Assembly: GCA_965112735.1 (NCBI GenBank)
Contig: OZ218952.1
Span: 3,844,001 to 3,908,000 of the forward strand
Reading direction: 5' to 3'
Source of the DNA: Phaeosaccion multiseriatum
Taxonomy: Eukaryota > Ochrophyta, other classes
Length of the DNA: 64,000 bases
Below, piece by piece: positions 1-12,162 of the stretch. The notes beneath the pieces are model-generated. The model ran no database searches. It was given only the letters and a program-made list of their open reading frames with translations, and was not told where the DNA came from. The position numbers and the translations under genes were made by a program. Numbering within the stretch: position 1 is the stretch's first letter; each line of letters begins with the position of its first letter.

Positions 1-1596
1 CCCTTTCCTCCTGCCGCCGGGACTTGGGCAACCTCTATCTCCTCCCCCCTTCTTCGGTCGCTGCTACGGGTGCGTGAAGTTTAAGCGCTTTGAGGATTGC
101 GCGGTGGACTGCTCTGGCCTTTTCGCTTGCGAGGTGAGTGGCAGTAAGACGAGCCGTGGTCGCCATGTGGCCTGAACAGCCTTGAACTCACTCATCCCTC
201 CCTCCTTTCCTCCCTCCGTCTGCCCGCCCCTCCTTCTCCCTGCTGCTGCACATCACAGTTCTCGTCCTTCCTCGGCGCATCATCGGCTCTGTGCTCTGGC
301 TCTCGAGGGTGTCAAGTAAGTGGCGCTCTCTTTCCTTTCAGCCCTCTCCTGCCTTCCCGTCTGCTTCGTTGTTGCTTTGCGTATGTGCCTTCCTTCAGTC
401 AGAGAGAGGGACGGGGAATACCACTTTGTGCAATTGAGCAGCACCAGAACACGCGTGTGCGAGCCAACAACAACGCACCCCCCCCCCACCGGTCCCTGTT
501 TCAATGCTCGGACTGCCTGCACGGCTCCGTCGGTCCGGTCTTAGCGCCTCATCCCGCTTCCTTTGCCTGGCTTCGCCTTCTCTCCGGTGGCCTCTACTTC
601 GTTACCTTCCCCGCGCCATGGCTCTCCCTCTCTTGACTACAGAGCCGAGGGTCATCCCGCTTCCTCTGTTGACCTGGCCTCCTTTCCCTTTGTCTCAAGA
701 ACTTTGATACCACCCCCCCCCCCACCACCACCATGGCTCTCCCTCCCCGCCGGCTGTCCGCCTCCTGCACAGTTCGCCGACTTGCTCGGCTCTTCAGCAG
801 CTGTTTGTGCCGACGAAGCCTGTCACGGCCTCGAAGTAAGTTTGAATGTGCGGTGTGGGGCACGCATGCTGGCTCGGCTCGCGCCCCTCCCTCACTTCTC
901 TGGCTGTCTACGTTTCGGGTGCCTCTCGCAAGGCATTTTCCGCAGCAGCGTGCGGCGCTGGAAGCGGGCTCCCTACGACGGTTCGAGAATGCGGTCCGGG
1001 CGAAGGCCCCCCCCGTTCTCCGGCAGACCCCATCACATTCCTGGGCACCACTGCGCCTACCCGATCTCCGCTCCAAGCCGACCCCACCACGGAGCCGACC
1101 AACGCTCTGCCTTCCGTCCGTCCTGCGCCCCAAGCCGATCCTACCATCCCTCCGGTAGCAGCCCCCACCACAGAACAAGGTACCACGGAACAAGTGACCA
1201 CCGCTGCGGGGCCTGGTGACGAGACGCTGCCGGGCACGTCATGCGAGTGCACGATCCCCTCCGAGTGTGCCGTGAGCGACGCTGACGCAATGTATCTCGA
1301 CATGTTCGACAATTGCGTGGAGGTGTCCGGGGAGTGCGTCTCGGGCAACGAAACGCCATCTCTGTGTAACTTCTTCGGGTCGGGACAGAGTTGTCGCGGC
1401 TGCTTTCTCAGGTTGGTTGGTTGGTTGGTTGGTTGGTTGGTTGGTTGGTTGGTTGATTGGTTGGTGGGTTGGTTGGGGGGGTTGGGTGGTTGGTTGGTTG
1501 TTGGTGTGTTGGTTGATTGTTCGGCCTACCTACCATTCCATTTCGTTTAACCTTCCCTGCCTGTCTGTCTATCTGCCTGCCTACCTTCCTGCCTGT

Positions 1597-1651
<55 letters not shown>

Positions 1652-1776
1652 CTTGCATGCCTGCCTGCCTGCCTGCCTGGCTGCCTGCCCGCCTGCCTGC
1701 CCGCCTGCCTGCCTGCCCGCCTGCCTGCCTGGCTGCCTGGCTGCCTGCCTGCCTGCCTGCCTGCCTGGCTGCCTGG

Positions 1777-1817
<41 letters not shown>

Positions 1818-2234
1818 TGCCTGCCTGCCTCCGTCTGCCTGCCTGCGTGTGTGTGTTATGTACGCGTGTGCCCCAGCTGTCAAGGGGCCCGAACGCACGC
1901 CCGCCTCTTCCCAGACACCCCCGGCGAGAATTACCCCTTCTGTGCCTGCACTGGGCTCAGCTACGCCCTCTGTTCCTTCCTCAACGACGAAGAACTCTTC
2001 GACACCCCTTCTGCCCCTACGTCCTCCCCTACCGCCGCCGAGAATGCCACTTCCAGTCTTCCCATCACCGCCGCAGGGGGCGGAAACCCTCCGCCTTGCG
2101 TGTGCGACGGTTTCGGGGAGAGCTGCTACACGGACCTGAGCTGCGCAATGGGTGACCTGGGCTGTAACGCCAAGGAGTTACTCTCTTGTCGCTTCTGCGG
2201 TTTCGGAGTGTATTCCAGCATCCCCTGCCCCTAA
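1..2234 (+). CDS. Cysteine-rich repeat protein, 5'-truncated by the window edge
   Basis: No known family recognised. Readable exons: about 50-133 (GRCYGCVKFKRFEDC), 259-315, 773-835, a long exon starting near 930 and ending at 1411, and 1877-2234 ending in TAA. Exons 259-315 (FSSFLGASSALCSG) and 773-835 (FADLLGSSAAVCAD) are similar in sequence, phase and size, so the gene seems to have grown by exon duplication. The last two exons carry modules opening with C-x-C (CECTIPSEC, CACTGLSYALC, CVCDGFGESC) separated by Ser/Thr/Pro-rich linkers. The join 1411 to 1877 is phase 2 and restores an open frame. The starts of the first and fourth exons are not resolved, and exons between 316 and 772 may be missed. 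Paired cysteines plus Thr/Pro linkers suggest a secreted or surface protein, which is inference; no signal peptide is visible because the start lies outside. Confidence 0.55.
1412..1876 (+). repeat. Intronic (GTTG)n followed by (CTGC)n
   Basis: One intron consists almost entirely of two tetranucleotide arrays: GTTG units from the 5' splice site (1412-1530) and CTGC/CTGCCTGC units (about 1556-1850). The first array repeats the donor sequence itself. The second supplies a pyrimidine-rich stretch ahead of the acceptor at 1875-1876. Confidence 0.9.
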
Positions 2235-2235
2235 G

Positions 2236-2340
2236 AGGCAAGCCTCACAAGCAAGCCTCAGAAACAAGGCTCAGAAACAAGGCTCAGAAACAAGGCTCAC
2301 AAGCAAAGGCTCACAAGCAAGGCTCGGAACGGGAAAGGGG
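2236..2340. repeat. Short tandem repeat after the Cys-rich gene
   Basis: Units of about 12 bp built on ACAAGGCTCAGAA and ACAAGCAAGGCTC recur about eight times directly after the stop codon. The rest of the gap to 2682 shows no supported gene. Confidence 0.8.
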
Positions 2341-2682
2341 CGGTAAGGATCGAGGGACTTACAGGGGAGGCGAATCAAGAGAAAGATGATTAAGGCATAT
2401 GCCCCTCTCCTTCCCTTTCGTCTTCTTCCGTGCCTCCCACTCTCCTACCTCACAGATGGCACCAAAGGGTACATATAATATATAGCTCTCCACTCTTACT
2501 GTAGGCAAACTATGGATGTTACTTGAGGTGTAATACTGTATAGTACCAAAAATCTCTTGCATCCCGGCGGCCACGCCCACATACACGTACTCTGGATTGA
2601 AAAGAAAATCCGTATGTGCACATACATCATCATTCATCGGCCCCAACAGGCTGGCGTAACTGGGACGATGATAAGAAGGCTG

Positions 2683-5600
2683 CTAGTCAGCTCCTGCTGC
2701 TCTTGCTCCCACTGCTCCTGCATCTGCTGCTGCTACTCCTGCTGCCGTCGGAGGGCTTGGTGCGGAAGTTTCGGTTCGCGGCGGCGTGCCAGCTGCGGAG
2801 ATCTGACGGGAGGTCTGGCGATGTGCTTTGGCATCAAGGATGGGGTCTGTCTCAATGCTCATCTCCTCGCCGCTGTCTATTCTGTCTGATGCAGTGAACT
2901 TTGGAAGGTGGAGCAGAGGGCAGAGCAGCAAGCGCCAGCGACGGTATTGTGCGTCATGAGAAGAGAGGGGGGGAGGGAGAGAGGGGGAGCGAGACGGTGA
3001 GAGACAGGGGGAGGGAGCGAGAGATTGAGAGAGGGTGAGAGCAAGACCCTTGGTTAGAGACGATCGAGCGAACGAGGGAATGCATCCCCCTCTTGCGTAA
3101 GGGGTGGAGGAGGGGGGCAGATGTTAGCCAAAGGTTTCGCCCCCCCCTCCCCCCCCCCTTTCCTTTCCACTTACATCGCGCTTGCCGGTCTTGTAGGCCG
3201 TGTCGATCTCGCTAATGATGTTCGCAACCTTCGACACCACCGCCGCCCCTACTCCTCCGCTTCCTCTTCCTCCTGCTCCTTCTCCTCCTCCTCCCCCTCC
3301 TCCTCCTCTTCCTCCTGCTCCTCCTCCTGCTGATGCTGCTCCGGCGGCTTTAGAAGTAGTAGCGCCAGCTGTAACTCTTCCGTCCTGGGCTGCCAACCTG
3401 CCAACCTCCTGCCCGCGCGAGCCTTCCTCCTCTTCCTCCTTCTTCTCCTCCTCCTCCTTCTCCTTCACCAAGTGCTGCCCCGCCCCAGCTCTCAGCATCA
3501 TGTCTTTAATGGCCTCATCCCCGGACACAAGAGGACCCAATAGAGGAGGAGACCGGCCTTCGCCTTCACCGTTGCCGCCACCGCTGCTGCCACCGCCACT
3601 GCCACTGCCACCGCTGAGAGATACCATAGAAGCTGGTGTGGACCTCTTCACAGCAGCTTCTTCCGCTGCTGATGTTGCTGCTGTATCACCAACTGCTGCT
3701 GCTGCTGCTGCTGCTGCTGTTCCGGACGTGTATTCGGCTGCCATCGACGCGTCACTACGGCCGGTAGAGAGGGAAATATCCCGACTGCTGTGCTCCCATC
3801 TCCCCTCCGAAATGGCCCCGCTATTTCCCCGATTGCCCCCCAATCCGACCACAAACGCCTGATTCTGAGCAGCAGCCCCCCCCCTGCTGTCAGCGGACAC
3901 CTCCCGATCGGTCCGATCAGACTGCAAGGGAATGATGGACACAGAGCCCGCGCCATACTCATAATCCTCACCCACACCTCTTCCCCCCGCTCCTCCTCCT
4001 CCTCCTCCTCCTCCCCCCTCCTCCTCCTCCTCCTCCTCCTGCGGAACTTCCGTCTCCCGTCCCTCCAGAGACCCGACGCTTGGACAGCGTATCGCAGAGC
4101 ATGTGCGAGCCCGACAGAATGCCGTACACCGTGTGGTCGGACACCCTTCTCTTCGTCGGATCGTTGGCATCTGTGAATCTCGGCATGACTTCATCGTCGC
4201 TGTCCTCGCTATCCGAAGGTGACGCTGCTGCTGATGATTGTGCTGATGACCGGTTCGAAGCTCCAAGGAAATGCCTCCTGCTCACTGTCGTCTCCTCTCC
4301 TCGACTACTCCCTCTCTTTTTGAAGCCCTGCCAGACATTCCCCATACTCATCCTCGACCTTCTCCTCTCCACCACTGTTGCGCTTTGATCGCTCTGACTT
4401 GACCTCGTGTCCCCCGGTCCCCATCGCGCCGTGTTCATGTCAGGGGTTCCGCTGCTGCGGCTCGTCAAGTCGCCACCACTTGTTGGGGGCTGTATCGCCA
4501 ACTGCTGCAGCTCATGCTGCTGCTTGGCGGCGTTCGCGTCGAAGAGTGTCGACTCGAGCGATCGAATCCGACCTGTGCGGGGAGAAAGACAACACAAAAT
4601 GCACGAGCGCGCACACACACACACGCGCATAGAAAGAGAAACCGGATATTAACGACCCACCACGGCAGACACACAGCTACAGCCAGCCAGCTGCCAAGTG
4701 CGAGGGAAACGAGTCGTCGAAGAAGCGGCGTGGAAGACGAGCAAGTTGAATGCCATCTCACCCAACCCCATTCCATCCCATCCCTTCAACTACCATCCCC
4801 TTCCGCTGCCATCCCATGCCATGGACTACCATCCCATGCATTTCCATTCCATCTCATCCACCGCCATCCCATTTACTGCCATCCCATTCCATCTCATCCA
4901 CTACCATCCCATTCACTGCCATCCCATCCCATCTCATCCACTACCATCCCATTCACTGCCATCCCATCCCATCTCATCCACTGCCATCCCATCCACTGCC
5001 ATCCCATCCACTACCATCCCATCCACTGCCATCCCATTCACTGCCATCCACTGCCATATCATTCCCTGCCATCCCTTCCACTGCCTTCCCATCCATTACC
5101 ATCCCATCGCATCCCATCCCATCCCATCCCTTCCACTGCCTTCCCATCGATTACCATCCCATCCCATCCCGACACCCAAGACCGATCCAAGACTCGGCCC
5201 AATCGCCCTCATGTCGCCCCACAGCTCTGCGGACCGATTTATTCCGACTCCCGACTCCCTCCCGTCCCGCCTCCGCTCCAGGCAGATAAGGTATGAATGA
5301 GGGTACGCGATTGACAATCAGACGATAGTAAACACTCACTACCTTTCGTCTCTGATGTGGTTTATAGCCTGTACCCACAGTTTCTGAGTACCAATTGTGC
5401 TTCCCCTTTCGCGCTTCAAAGGGTTTAATTGCTTACCTTTGGATGCCTCCAAGGTAACGGCAGCTTTGTCCAGCATCCGCTCGAGCTCCTGATGCAGCCG
5501 CATTATCTCTGACTTGCTCGTGTTCGTTGTCTTGACGCCCTCACACAGCAGCGCCAGCCGCTTAAAGAGGGGCGAGTGGGGCCGAACTCGCGACACAAGC

Positions 5601-6541
5601 GACGAGCCTGTCCCAGAAAGGCGATTGCCTCCTCCTCCTCCTCCTCCTCCTCCTCCTCCTCCTCCTCCTCCTCCTCCTCCTCCTCCTCCTCCTCCTCCTG
5701 CTCCTCCTCCTCCTCCTCCTGCCCCGCTGCTTCCCCACCCCCCTCCCCCCCCTCCCGCTTCTCCATCCCCAAACCCCACGTCCCCCTTGACTCGCATAGA
5801 GTTGCGAAGAGCGGCCCCTTTTAGCCCTCCTTTGTTGGCCACGTCAGTGGCGGCGGCACTTGCCTCCTGCTCCACCTGTTGGTGATACGGAAGGAGGGGG
5901 AGGGAGGAAGGGACGGAGGGAGGGACGGGACAGAGTGAGGGAGAGAGAGAGAGAGGGAGGGGGGGAGAGAGAGATGGAGGGAGGGAGGGAGGGAGGGAGA
6001 GAGAGAGTGAGGGAGAGAGGGAGAGGGAGAGAGGGAGGGAGGAAGGAAGGAAGGAAGGAAGGAAGGAAGGAAGGAAGGAAGGAAGGAAGGAAGGAAGGAA
6101 GGAAGGAAGGGAGGGAGGGAGGGTGATAGGGAGGGAGGGAGGGAGAGAGAGGGCAGAGAGAGTGAGCGGCTCATCGTAGATGGCTATCAACGTCGATGAG
6201 CCCTCCTAAATTTGGAGAGACTCAAAAGCAGGAGATAAGCCTGGCGGAATCTTCGCTGGTGTTGGTCAAAGTACCTACTAAAACTGAAACTGAAATCGAG
6301 TTGAGAGTGAGACTGAGCTGAACCTCTACATTGAACCCACCTCGAGGCTTCTGTCGGAGTTGTGGAGGTGCCTGGCTTCCACTGACCAGTGCACCGCCGT
6401 GGGAAACACCATTTCGGTGAAGTGACTCATCCTGATGGCGTTGGTTTCGGGCAGTTTGCGTTGGTAGTTTGAGTAGGTGGGGTTAGGTTGGGAGGAGGGG
6501 GTTGTGTGTGTTTAGGTTGGTGCAAGTATATACACATATAC

Positions 6542-6573
<32 letters not shown>

Positions 6574-8997
6574 ATATATAAAGACAAAAGACACAAAGGA
6601 GATACGTTGAGCACTCCACCTCCACTCCCACTCCCACTGCCACTGCCACTCACTTCATGACGCGCTTGTGTTTGGTGCGCGTGTTGGGATCCGCCTCGGC
6701 CGCAAACACATCCCACAGACACTTGAACTGGTGAGGTGAGAAGTACAGCCCCACTGAGGCGAGTGCGCTCTCGAACTCGTGGGCAGAGAGGATGCCGTCC
6801 CCGTCGAGGTCAAAGGTCGTGAACATGTGCTGCACGCCGTCCTTCCCTCGGTCCCCAAGCTCTTGCCGGATGGCCAGCAGGATCTGTGTGTGTACGTGTG
6901 TGTGTGTGCGTGAGGCAGTCTTGCTTCTCGTTCCTCCTTCCTTCCTTCCTTCCTTCCTTCCTTCCTTCGTTCTTTCCTTCCTTCCTTCCTTCCTTCCTTC
7001 CTTCCTTCCTTCCTTCCTTCCTTCCTTCCTTCCTTCCTTCCTCCCTTCCTTTCTTCCTTCCTTCCTTTCTTCCTTCCTTCCTTTCCTTCCTTCCTTCCTT
7101 TCTTCCTTCCTTTCTTCCTTCCTTCCTTTCCTTCCTTCCTTCCTTCCTTCCTTCCTTCCTTCCTTCCTTCCTTCCTTCCTTCCTTCCTTCCTTCCTTCCT
7201 TCCTTCCTTCCTTCCTTCCTTCCTTCCTTCCTTCCTTCCTTCCTTCCTTCCTTCCTTCCTTCCTTCCTTCCTTCCTTCCTTCCTTCCTTCCTCCCTCCCT
7301 CCCTCTCTCCATTCCTTCCTTCCTTCCTTCCTTCCTTCCTTCCTTCCTTCCTTCCTTCCTTCCTTCCTTCCTCCCTCCCTCCCTCCCTCCCTCCCTCTCT
7401 CCATTCCTTCCTTTCTTCCTTCCTTCCTTCCTTCCTTCCTTCCTTCCTTCCTTCCTTTCTTTCTTTCTTCCTTCCTTCCTTCCTTCCATCCTTCCTTTCT
7501 TCCTTCCTTCCTTCCTTCCTTCCTCCCTTCCTTCCTCCCTCCCTCCCTTCCTCCCTCCCTCCCTCCCTCCCTTCCTCCCTCCCTCCCTCCCTTCCTCCCT
7601 CCCTCCCTCCCTCCCTCCCTCCCTCCTTCCTTCAACTGCCTTGCTCCGACTCACCTGCGTCCTCATATGCTTTGTCTGCTCCATCATGCTCTCAAGCACC
7701 TGCCCCAAAATCTGCGGCTGGATTTGGCTCACACTCAGCAGAATCGAGTAAGCTTGGAACACTTTGGGAGAGAGCCAAATCATGATGAAGAGCGTCGGCA
7801 GCACCATCAACACGATCCACAAGAGCGACTTTGAAGGTGATAGGAGGGGAGGAGAGAGGGGAGAGGGAGGGGGGGGGGGGATAGACCGGAGTAGAGAGGA
7901 CGGAGCAAAGAGAACGAGGAGAGGAGAAGAGAAGGAAGAGCACAATTAGTGTTGTTTTGGGTTGAGTGTTTGTTCTTGGGGCGAATTATTGAATGGAGGA
8001 GCCACCCATCCTCCTCCTCCTCCTCCTCCTCCTCCTCCTCTCCCTCCTCCCTTACGCTCCATGAATGACATATACGCACCTTCAACGCTTTTTCAGTCGA
8101 ATAGACGGCGAGGTAGCAAAAGTGACACCCAAACAGCGCCACATAGACGCAATTGAACAGCAAGTTGAAGTCCAGGACCTGCTTGACGATCCAAGGCCTC
8201 CCCATAAAGAACGCGTATGTGAAGTCAAGCGTTTCGAATTCAGACACCGCCTGGAAGGGAGGGGAAAGGGGGCAGGAGACAGAAGAGAGAGTAGGAGGGA
8301 TGGGGTGTGGAAACCACAGAGGAGATTGGGGGGAGGATGAGGGGAAGGGGTAAGAAGAGGGTAAGGGTAAGGGGAAGGGGAAGGGGGAGGAGGAGGGGGA
8401 GGTGAAGGGGGAGGGGGGGGCGGGAAGGGGCGGGAAAGGAGAAGGGCATATGAAGCACGTGCCCTGTGCTGCGAGGCACGGGTAACATGGCGTAAGGTAT
8501 AGCTCCTGCCTCGCACACACAAACACACTCGCACACACACGCACGCACGCACACACACACAAACGTACCACAGCCTCATCCTCCTCATCTTCCTCTCCCT
8601 TAATGCTCTTGCTCCCTCGCCGGTGATGCTTGTCTGCCCCCTCCTGCTGCTCGCGAATGCGGTCCACGCGCTCCATCGTCGCGGCCATCATGTCGTCTTT
8701 GTCGAGGTCCACCGCGGGAGCCTCGGTCCCTGAGTAGCGTTGGCCGGGTTTGGATCCGATCAAAAGATTGATTTGTTTCATACGGCGGGAGGGAGGAAGA
8801 GAGGGGAAGGGGGAGGACGGAGGCAGACAGGGGCGGGAGGGGGAGGGGGTCATGGGGAGAAAGTGAGCCAACCGGACTTCCCCTCTCCCCGTGCGCACCT
8901 CTCTCCCTTCTTTGCGACCGCCGCATTCTCCGCAAGCCCGCACTCACAGGCACACGCACGCATTCACACGCACGCACGCACGCACGCATGCACGCAG

Positions 8998-9036
<39 letters not shown>

Positions 9037-9676
9037 CTCACTCACTCACGTATTCACTCACTCATTCACTCCCTCACTCACTCACTCACTCCCTCAATCA
9101 CTCTCTCCCTCCCTCCCTCCCTCCCTCCCTCCCTCCCTCCCTCCCTCCCTCCCTCCCTCCCTCCCTCCCTCCCTCCCTCCCTCCCTCCCTCCCTCCCTCC
9201 CTCCCTCCCTCCCTCCCTCCCTCCCTCCCTCCCTCCCTCCCTCCCTCCCTCCCTCCCTCCCTCCCTCCCTCTCTCTGTCACTCTCTCACTCCCCCCCCCC
9301 CTCCCTCCCTCCCTCCCTCCTTCCCTCCCTCCCTCCCTCCCTCCCTCTCTCTCTCACTCACCCACTCACCCACTCACTCACTCACTCACTCACCCGCTTC
9401 ACTGGCCCGTCTGCCCAGCATTTTGCCCAATGCCTTGGTAACGGATCCCCTCCTCGTTGAGAGCCCCGCCGCCTCACCGCGCTTGATATTGCTTTGTACA
9501 ACGTCAGCCATGCCCCCTCCTCCACCCCCTCCTCCACCCCCTCCACCCCCTGGCGGGCCTCGAGCCGAGGGCGGATGTCGGAAGGTCGCTATTGAAGTGG
9601 GGAGGATGCGGGTGCGTTGCCACGGAGTTGAAAAGTTTTCTGCTCCGTGTGGAAGTGGAAGAGTATGTGCGTGTGT

Positions 9677-9715
<39 letters not shown>

Positions 9716-12126
9716 GAAGAAGGCATAGCAAGGGGGGGGTATTCCGTGCGAAGAATGAACCATCGGAAAGCTAAACGCAACCGTTGAAGTAACAAGCCAG
9801 TTATGGCGACAACCCCTGTGGGGCGCTGACCGGTGGGCTCATCTTACACCACCAATCTCTGAGTGGCATACTCTCCCACTGGGCGTACTGCCACCAAGCC
9901 ACTTCTATTCTCGCGGAGCCTTGTCGAACGAGAAACAGGGCATCGAGAGCGTATCGAGAGCTGGGGAGGAGGTGAAACGTCGTGAGCACGTGTGTGACGC
10001 ACTCACTTTTGGGCTTTTTCTGGTCGGTAAAGAAGAAATTCTTGGGTCGTAGCTTGCCTGTGCCCTCAATCCACGGACCAAGGTACTCCAAATTAGGCAC
10101 AAGGCGATCGACGCGGTAGGTTTCCTATGTCAACAGTTCACATGGGATGGATGGATGTAAGGGAGGGAGGGAGGGAGGGAGGAAGGGAGAGAGGGAGGGA
10201 GGAGAGAGGAGAGAGAGAGAGAGAGAGAGAAGGGGAGAGAGGTATCGTGTTGAGCATAGTAGGCGACGTTTCAGAGAAATGACTTTACTGATGGCTTCAG
10301 TAAAAGCGTCGAAAGACAGATTTAAAGTAGACATGTCGATATCTTCAAAGTAGATAACGATATCCGAAGTAGAGGTCGACATTGGGAGCGATAGGTCGAT
10401 ATCCAGAAGAAGGCAGAGGCCAATACAGAAGGACTGTACCTGCAGGAGAGTTCTCTCGAGCACTCTATGTATTGCCGTGTGCACAGAGTTGTGAACCCAC
10501 ACGTTCATGCCCAGCAGGAGCCACCCCACGAAAATGAAGGCGCCCACCATGGCCGTCTGTCACGGGAATGGGGGGGGGGGCGGAGTGAGGAGAGGGAGGG
10601 AGTGGAGGGAGGAGAGGGAGGGAGGGAGGAGAGGGAGGGAGGGAGGGAGGGAGGGAGGGAGGGAGGGAGGGAGGGAGGGACGGAGGGAGGGAGGGAGGGA
10701 GGGAGGGAGGAGAGGGAGGGAGGAGAGGGATGGAGGAGAGGGGAGGGAGGGAGGAGAGGGGATGGAGGAATGGATGAAGACCGGGGGGCGAAAGGGAGGG
10801 AGGCGTAAGAGGGAGGGAGGGAGGGAGGGAGGCGTGATGGCATAGAGTAAAAAGTGCATTTGAAGCTCACCTGGTTGATTTCATCATGTAGATAGGCGCT
10901 GAGCGAGTAGATACCCGCTGCGGCGCCGGTGGTGAGGAGGAGAATGACCCACGTCTTGATGGCCACGTCCAACAGACCTTTCACGTAATGCTGCATGTTG
11001 AGTTGGACGTACTCCGAAAAGACAAAGCTCGCCGGCAGCCTGTGACTCCGGATGAGGAGGTACTTCAGGAGGTAGTAAGTGGCCTCTGCGGGGACTCCGG
11101 AGAGGCGGATTCGCAACCAGGGGAAGCGCTTGAGTCGCATCTCAAAGAAGGTATCTAGGAGGTAGCGAGTGGTGAGCCCGTCGATGTGCTCCCAAAACTT
11201 GAGACTCTGCTTCACCACAAACGCCAGGACCGCAGCCTGACATTGGGGGGGGGTCAGGAGGAGGAGGAGGAGGAGGAGGAGGAGGAGGAGGAGGAGGAGG
11301 AGGAGGAGGAGGAGGAGGAGGAGGAGGAGGAGGAGGAGGAGGTGGTGGAGGAGGAGGAGGGTGGTTCGGGGCTTTAGGGTGGGATCACTTACTCATCTCC
11401 TCACTCATCTCTCTCTCACTCACTCACTCACTCTCTCTCTCCCTCCCTCCCTCCCTCCCTCCCCCACTCACTCACTTACTCTTCTACTCCCTTCCGTACC
11501 TGGATGGTGTAGACAATCGCCACAAAGAAGATGAGTATATGGGCCCACTCAAAGGCTAGGAACCAATGGATATCGAGATCGTCAAGCACTCCTGACGTCT
11601 CCAACACAAACACCAGGAAAGACACAATGCCCAGGATCATGAGCTCCTTGAAGACTTTGTGGAGCATTGCAATGTAGTGCTCGTGCCTACTGAGGTTGTG
11701 CTCCAGCAGTTCAATGACATACTCGATGCCAATTGTGAATCCGACGAGCATCATGAAGCAGTAGCACGCCTTTTGTTTTTAAAGAGGAGGGACGCCAACA
11801 ATAGGAAGGGGCCCACCCCGGGTCGGGTTGGGATGAAGGGTTGGTTGGTTGGGTGGGTGAATGAAGCGTTTCAAACAGGATAGAACGGGTCCGGGGGGAA
11901 AGGCGAAAAGGGCGCAGGAGGGGGCAGTTGAGAGAGAGGGGGGGGGGGGGGGTAGAGCCGCGAATAAAACACATACTCAGTGGGGACGAGACCAAAAGGA
12001 AGAGAAAAAGCAAAGGATGAATGCGTCCGCGCGTCGGAGATTTGGGGGGGGGGAATGACTCGCAAGAGGGGGAGTTTTTCGTGCTTCCTTCGACTCTACA
12101 CGGGGGGGGTGGGGGGCGAACGCACA

Positions 12127-12162
<36 letters not shown>

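Noticed and set aside
1581-1898. Ala/Gly/Gln or Cys/Leu/Pro proteins from the CTGC array
   Set aside because: The array lies within an intron whose splice (1411 to 1877) is phase-matched; the frames are repeat artefacts.
6535-6582. AT-rich (TA)n stretch as an origin or promoter
   Set aside because: It lies in an intron of the MLO-like gene and shows only a simple TA repeat.
6792-7945. Long open frames of Ser/Leu/Pro or Arg/Glu/Gly/Lys over the CTTC/CTCC array, and similar ones at 8740-9730, 10505-11218 and 5339-6190
   Set aside because: A tetranucleotide array without stop codons is open in several frames by composition. Real MLO-like exons with splice sites lie within or beside them, so the long frames are not genes.
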